Shown here in pieces: positions 6,904 to 9,369 of a stretch of DNA of 9,369 nucleotides (position 1 is its first letter; every line of letters begins with the position of its first letter). The notes beneath the pieces were generated by a model. The model did no database searches and was not told the DNA's origin. It worked only from the letters and a program-made list of their open reading frames with translations. This DNA comes from Oscillibacter sp. (GTDB lineage Bacteria > Bacillota > Clostridia > Oscillospirales > Oscillospiraceae). The stretch is from the NCBI GenBank assembly GCA_022796315.1, contig JAAWIL010000070.1:1-9369 (forward strand), read 5' to 3'. A program made the position numbers and the translations under genes.

Positions 6904-7266
6904 TCACCCCTCCTTATACCGGTCAATCAGCCGCTTCAGATCCTCCGCCTCCGCCTCCGTCAGCGTTCGCCCGCCCATGAAGGCGGTCAAAAATCCCGGC
7001 AGAGAGCCGCCGAAGGTCCGGTCCACAAAGTCCGCCGCCGCTCCGGCGGCGACCTCCTCCCGGGCCGCCAGCACGGCGACGGTGCTTCGCTCGTTTTGCA
7101 GAATTCCCCGCTGGCACAGCTTTTTCAGCACCGTGTAGGTGGTGGACTTCTTCCAGCCCAGCCTCTCCGCGCACAGCTCCACCAGCCGCCCGGACCCCAC
7201 CGGCGCCGCCTCCCAGACAATTTGCATGAAGCGGTATTCGCTGTCACTAAGATGAATGTACCCCAT
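6904..7266 (-). CDS. BlaI/MecI/CopY-family transcriptional repressor
   Basis: A 120-residue winged-helix repressor of the penicillinase-repressor family, the usual length. It begins LSDSEYRFMQIVWEA (6-20), the typical first helix, and the recognition helix region is GWKKSTTYTVLKKLCQRGIL (37-56), very close to the family's W..(S/T)T..T.L..L...G.L pattern. The acidic, helical C-terminal half (about 70-120) should be the dimer interface and the site of proteolytic inactivation. It should bind the two dyads in its own promoter region and repress itself and the M56 sensor gene, and possibly distant targets. The ATG at 7266 is preceded by AAAGGAGG with a rather short 4-nt gap. The TGA at 6906-6904 is 2 nt from the ATG of the M56 gene, and the AGGAGG for that gene lies within the last codons of this one, suggesting translational coupling. 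Confidence 0.95.
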   Translation of the reverse strand: MGYIHLSDSEYRFMQIVWEAAPVGSGRLVELCAERLGWKKSTTYTVLKKLCQRGILQNERSTVAVLAAREEVAAGAAADFVDRTFGGSLPGFLTAFMGGRTLTEAEAEDLKRLIDRYKEG

Positions 7267-7280
7267 ATGGCCTCCTTTCA

Positions 7281-7298
7281 GGTCTATTCTTATCGACC
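7281..7298. promoter_or_regulatory. Operator 1 of the BlaI/M56 operon
   Basis: Dyad GGTCTAT-TCTT-ATCGACC: 7-bp arms with one mismatch around a 4-nt centre. It lies just downstream of the predicted transcription start and upstream of the ribosome site of the repressor gene. Same architecture as operator 2, with centres 27 bp apart. Binding by the adjacent repressor is inferred. Confidence 0.78.
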
Positions 7299-7307
7299 CA
7301 TGCTGTA

Positions 7308-7325
7308 AGTCTATAACAATAGACC
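7308..7325. promoter_or_regulatory. Operator 2 of the BlaI/M56 operon, overlapping the -10 box
   Basis: Dyad AGTCTAT-AACA-ATAGACC: six perfectly paired positions (GTCTAT/ATAGAC) around a 4-nt centre, the outermost pair mismatched. It covers the -10 region and part of the spacer of the operon promoter, so a bound dimer would block RNA polymerase. BlaI-family operators are dyads of this size, often with TACA/TGTA cores; this one uses GTCTAT/ATAGAC. Confidence 0.8.
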
Positions 7326-7336
7326 GAAAATGTCAA
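7308..7336 (-). promoter_or_regulatory. Promoter of the BlaI/M56 operon
   Basis: Minus strand: perfect TTGACA (7336-7331), 17-nt spacer, TAGACT (7313-7308; 4 of 6). A TATAGA two bases earlier is an alternative -10. The predicted start is near 7301, between the two operators. The leader is short and carries AAAGGAGG. Confidence 0.7.
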
Positions 7337-7337
7337 G

Positions 7338-7364
7338 AAAAAAGCGGCCGGATATTCCGGGCGC
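7338..7364 (-). terminator. Intrinsic terminator of the LacI-family gene
   Basis: On the minus strand, GCGCCCGGA pairs with TCCGGCCGC (8 of 9 positions, 3-nt ATA loop) followed by six T. It begins 17 nt after the stop of the regulator gene. The T tract ends one base before the TTGACA of the next promoter, leaving almost no spacer. Confidence 0.85.
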
Positions 7365-7381
7365 TGGCGGGTAGGGAAGGA

Positions 7382-8389
7382 TCACGGCCGGGGACGGGGC
7401 GTCACCCCGCAGGGGCGGTAGGCGGAGGTGAGGACCTTTTCAAAAATGGGGGCGTCGGGGTTTTCGATGCGGCTGAGAATCTGTTCCCCCGCCGAGCGGC
7501 CCAGCTCCTCCACCGGCTGGACGATGCAGTCCATCTGGTCGGAATAAAGTTCGTAAAGATTGGAATCATAATCCACGAAGCTCACCAGGTCGATGTCCTC
7601 GGACATCCGCAGACCCTTCTGGTTCAGGTAGATGATGGTAGCCGCCGCCATGAGGCCCTGGCAGACCAGAACCGCGTCGCACTGCTGGGCCAGCAGGCTG
7701 TCCAGACAGGCCTGGACACTGTCCTCCATAGAGTCGCCGTAGCGAATCAGGGATTCATCCTGGGGCAGGCCGCAGTCCTGCACCGCCTCCCGGTAGGCGG
7801 CGATCCGCTCCTTGGTGGAGGAGAGCCGGGGAATGCCGCCCACAATGCCGATCCGCTTGGCGCCCTTGCCGGCCAGGCGGCAGACGCTGCGGTAGATGGG
7901 CTGGAAGTTGGACACGCACACGGAGGAGTACTTTTTCGTCTCGAAGGTCCGGTCCACCAGGACGACCGGAAAGCCGGCGGGAATCAGAGCGTCGAAGCGC
8001 TCAAAATCCTCCATGGTGCTGGCGACCAGCAGCCCGTCGGCCAGGCCCGCCGTCAGCAGCCGGAGATTGGACTCCTCCCGGTCCGGGTCCTCCTTGGTGT
8101 TGGCAATGATCAAGTGGTAGCCGTGGGCGGAGAGGTAGTTTTCCACCGACTCAATCATGGTGCCGAAGAACTTGTTGGAGATATCCGGGACGATGAAGCC
8201 CACGGTCTGCTTCCGCCCGGTGCGGAAGCTCCTGGCGGAGGCGTCCGGGGTATAGCCCAGTTCCCGGATGGCCTGATAGACCCGTTCCTTGGTCTCGGTG
8301 GAGACATAACGGGTATTGTTGATGGTGTGGGAGACGGTGGCGGTGGAGACACCGGCCATCCGCGCCACGTCGCTGATGGTAACTTTCAT
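7382..8389 (-). CDS. LacI/GalR-family transcriptional regulator
   Basis: A 335-residue regulator of standard LacI-family length. The N-terminal helix-turn-helix is TISDVARMAGVSTATVSHTIN (4-24). The recognition segment TATVSHTINNTRYVS is closer to PurR and RbsR (TVSHVINK.RFV) than to LacI or CcpA (TVSRV). The hinge-helix region follows with YTPDASARSFRTGRK (46-60). Residues about 62-330 form the periplasmic-binding-protein-like effector domain, including VGFIVPDISNKFFGTMI (63-79), LVDRTFE (144-150), GGIPRLSSTKERIAAYREA (184-202) and SFVDYDS...VQP (270-292). The ligand, probably a sugar or nucleoside-type molecule, cannot be read from sequence. The ATG at 8389 has a modest AGGGTGAG ribosome site 7 nt upstream. 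It is divergent from gap and ends in its own terminator. CGCAA-type elements in its leader and in the gap leader suggest that it represses itself and gap, which is inference. Confidence 0.94.
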   Translation of the reverse strand: MKVTISDVARMAGVSTATVSHTINNTRYVSTETKERVYQAIRELGYTPDASARSFRTGRKQTVGFIVPDISNKFFGTMIESVENYLSAHGYHLIIANTKEDPDREESNLRLLTAGLADGLLVASTMEDFERFDALIPAGFPVVLVDRTFETKKYSSVCVSNFQPIYRSVCRLAGKGAKRIGIVGGIPRLSSTKERIAAYREAVQDCGLPQDESLIRYGDSMEDSVQACLDSLLAQQCDAVLVCQGLMAAATIIYLNQKGLRMSEDIDLVSFVDYDSNLYELYSDQMDCIVQPVEELGRSAGEQILSRIENPDAPIFEKVLTSAYRPCGVTPRPRP

Positions 8390-8403
8390 ACCTGCTCACC
8401 CTT

Positions 8404-8431
8404 TTGCGTAACTGCACGTTCTCTTGCGTAA
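8404..8431. repeat. Direct repeats TTGCGTAA in the leader of the LacI-family gene
   Basis: TTGCGTAA occurs at 8404-8411 and 8424-8431, 20 bp apart, on the same face of the helix. On the transcribed (minus) strand each reads TTACGCAA. They lie between the predicted start of the regulator gene and its ATG, the inner copy being directly before the ribosome site. ACGCAA resembles the half-site of PurR/RbsR-type operators, so autoregulation is plausible. Confidence 0.55.
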
Positions 8432-8448
8432 TCCATCAGAATGACCAC

Positions 8449-8478
8449 AGTATACGGCATCTCTCCCGGCTCCGTCAA
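8449..8478 (-). promoter_or_regulatory. Promoter of the LacI-family regulator gene
   Basis: Minus strand: TTGACG (8478-8473), 18-nt spacer, TATACT (8454-8449). Predicted start near 8442, leader about 50 nt that contains both TTACGCAA repeats. Confidence 0.65.
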
Positions 8479-8491
8479 GGCCCTTTTGGTG

Positions 8492-8506
8492 TGTTTCGAT
8501 GAAACA
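8492..8506. promoter_or_regulatory. Perfect 15-bp palindrome in the divergent region, possible operator
   Basis: TGTTTC-GAT-GAAACA: 6-bp arms around a 3-nt centre. It lies just upstream of the regulator promoter (minus) and about 70 bp upstream of the gap promoter (plus), a position suited to a factor acting on either. It does not fit the CcpA cre consensus or the Rex site. The remaining stretch 8507-8575 shows only A/T-rich sequence with a TTGACA (8537-8542) lacking a good -10. Confidence 0.45.
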
Positions 8507-8575
8507 TTGTGGAAAATGCCCTCTATGTCATCAAAATTGACAACTGATCTATAGAAATGTTATTTGAAATGACGA

Positions 8576-8604
8576 TTGCCAAAAAAATGTCTTTGTGGTA
8601 ATAT
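8576..8604 (+). promoter_or_regulatory. Promoter of the gap gene
   Basis: TTGCCA (8576-8581; 5 of 6), 17-nt spacer and TAATAT (8599-8604), with an extended -10 TGG immediately before it. A TATACT at 8602-8607 is a second possible -10 with a 20-nt spacer. Predicted start near 8611, giving a leader of about 88 nt. Confidence 0.62.
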
Positions 8605-8622
8605 ACTCCCCGGAAACCAAAC

Positions 8623-8649
8623 TCAAAATCGTTTGCGCAATCGTTTATT
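8623..8649. promoter_or_regulatory. Candidate LacI-family operators in the gap leader
   Basis: AATCGTTT occurs twice in direct repeat, with CG centres at 8630/8631 and 8642/8643, linked by the perfect palindrome TTGCGCAA (8633-8640). On the minus strand the first site reads GCGCAAACGATTTTGA, close to the PurR box ACGCAAACGTTTTCGT. The sites lie downstream of the predicted gap start, so binding would block elongation. The neighbouring regulator has a PurR/RbsR-like recognition helix, which makes it the natural candidate. Confidence 0.55.
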
Positions 8650-8698
8650 AAGCAGTCTTTGCGAAAAACCGTTAGAAAATGAGAGGAGATAATCAGAG

Positions 8699-9369
8699 AT
8701 GAAAACCAAGATCGGTATCAATGGCTTTGGCCGCATCGGCCGTCTTGTCCTCCGCGCCGCTATGGAGCGCGATGATGTGGAGGTCGTTGCCCTGAACGAT
8801 CCCTTCATGAACCCCGAGTATATGGTCTATATGCTGCGCTATGACACCACCCACGGCAAGTTCCCCGGCACCGTTGAGGCCGAGGAGAACGCCCTGGTGG
8901 TGAACGGCCACAAGATCACCATCTTCACCGAGAAGGAAGTCAAGGACATTCCCTGGGGCACCGTGGGCGCGGAGTATATCTGCGAGTGTACCGGCCTGCA
9001 CCTGGAGAAGAGCAAGTGCCAGGGCCACATTGACGCCGGCGCCAAGCACGTGGTGATGGGCGCTCCCTCCAAGGACGACACCCCCATGTTCGTCATGGGC
9101 GTCAACAACACCAAGTATACCTCCGACATGACCTTTGTGTCCAACGCCTCCTGCACCACCAACTGCCTGGCTCCCATCGCCAAGGTGTTGCATGAGAAGT
9201 TCGGCATCGTCGAGGGCCTCATGACCACCGTTCACTCCGTGACCCCCACCCAGAAGCTGCTGGACGGTCCCTCCATGAAGGACTGGCGCGGCGGCCGTGC
9301 CGCCACCGGCAACATCATCCCCTCCTCCACCGGCGCCGCCAAGGCCGTGGGCAAGGTCATCCCCGAGCT
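8699..9369 (+). CDS. gap: Glyceraldehyde-3-phosphate dehydrogenase, N-terminal 223 residues (cut by window end)
   Basis: Phosphorylating, NAD-linked GAPDH of glycolysis: G3P + NAD + Pi to 1,3-bisphosphoglycerate, cytoplasmic homotetramer. The Rossmann fold begins KIGINGFGRIGRLVLRA (4-20), and Asp34 in ALNDPF is the residue that favours NAD over NADP. The active-site block is SNASCTTNCLAP (148-159) with nucleophile Cys152, and His179 in TTVHSVTPTQ is the general base. The frame is open to the window edge, so about the last third (near 110 residues of a usual ~335) is missing. The sequence NDPFMNPEYMVYMLRYDTTHGKF and the GPSMKDWRGGRAA segment resemble the GapA/GapC type of eukaryotes and enterobacteria more than the Bacillus GapA type. 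Codon use is strongly biased to C-ending codons, as expected for high expression. The ATG at 8699 follows AGGAG (8684-8688) by 10 nt. The gene is divergent from the LacI-family regulator. Confidence 0.97.
   Translation, partial: MKTKIGINGFGRIGRLVLRAAMERDDVEVVALNDPFMNPEYMVYMLRYDTTHGKFPGTVEAEENALVVNGHKITIFTEKEVKDIPWGTVGAEYICECTGLHLEKSKCQGHIDAGAKHVVMGAPSKDDTPMFVMGVNNTKYTSDMTFVSNASCTTNCLAPIAKVLHEKFGIVEGLMTTVHSVTPTQKLLDGPSMKDWRGGRAATGNIIPSSTGAAKAVGKVIPE

Noticed and set aside
6902..6907. GTG at 6907 as the start of the M56 protein
   Set aside because: It lies 1 nt after the AGGAGG-type site; the ATG at 6901 has proper spacing.
5819..7308. Plus-strand frames of 439 and 445 residues opposite the M56 and BlaI genes
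   Set aside because: Pro/Arg/His-rich shadows running across the zinc-protease and winged-helix genes and their operators, with no ribosome sites.
8492..8506. Reading the palindrome as a CcpA cre or a Rex site
   Set aside because: It has TTTCGATGAAA rather than the AAnCG core of cre, and lacks the TTGTnA arms of Rex sites.
8537..8565. TTGACA at 8537-8542 as the gap promoter
   Set aside because: The hexamers at 16-18 nt spacing are poor; TTGCCA-N17-TAATAT with an extended -10 further down is better.
8693..9235. Minus-strand 180-residue frame opposite gap
   Set aside because: Antisense shadow of a highly expressed gene with strongly biased codons; no ribosome site and His/Gly/Val-rich product.

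Overview
This is a GC-rich, gene-dense chromosomal window. Coding regions run strongly to G/C at third positions, while the spacers are AT-rich. The gene set is a DHH phosphoesterase, class II fumarase, a BlaI/M56 sensor pair, a LacI-type regulator and a GapA/C-type GAPDH. The strong AGGAGG-type ribosome sites and sigma-A-like promoters fit a high-GC Firmicute. My best guess is a gut clostridium of the Oscillospiraceae (Flavonifractor/Oscillibacter-like), inferred from style rather than from a marker gene.

Layout, left to right. Positions 1-293 hold no convincing gene, only a cluster of inverted repeats (154-229). A consensus promoter (294-322) drives a plus-strand DHH-family phosphoesterase (430-1971). 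A 10-bp hairpin with a T tract (2056-2092) closes it and faces the end of the convergent fumarase gene. Four genes then lie head to tail on the minus strand. Read in transcription order they are: a LacI-family regulator (8389-7382), a BlaI/MecI-type repressor (7266-6904), a very large M56/BlaR1-like membrane metallopeptidase (6901-3578), and fumarase fumC (3478-2120). Only the repressor and peptidase form an operon, with a 2-nt gap. The lacI/blaI and peptidase/fumC junctions each carry a hairpin whose tail runs straight into the -35 box of the next promoter. The right end has a 309-bp divergent regulatory region (8390-8698) and the first 223 codons of a plus-strand GAPDH gene cut by the window edge.

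How the parts work together. The BlaI/M56 pair is a classic signal-to-proteolysis switch. Two dyads with half-site GGTCTAT sit on and just after the promoter of the pair, so self-repression is very likely. No beta-lactamase or other obvious target is nearby. The outer part of the M56 protein is unusually long (about 790 residues) and appears to contain three diverged copies of one domain plus a DxDGDG-type calcium-loop motif at the C-terminus. The LacI-type protein has a PurR/RbsR-like recognition helix, and CGCAA-type elements occur both in its own leader and in the gap leader, suggesting autoregulation and control of glycolysis. Fumarase and GAPDH are central carbon metabolism genes.

I see no transposon, CRISPR array, phage gene or tRNA/rRNA. 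The parts most worth following up are the repeat-built sensor of the M56 protein with its operators, the modified DHH phosphoesterase, and the leader architecture of gap.
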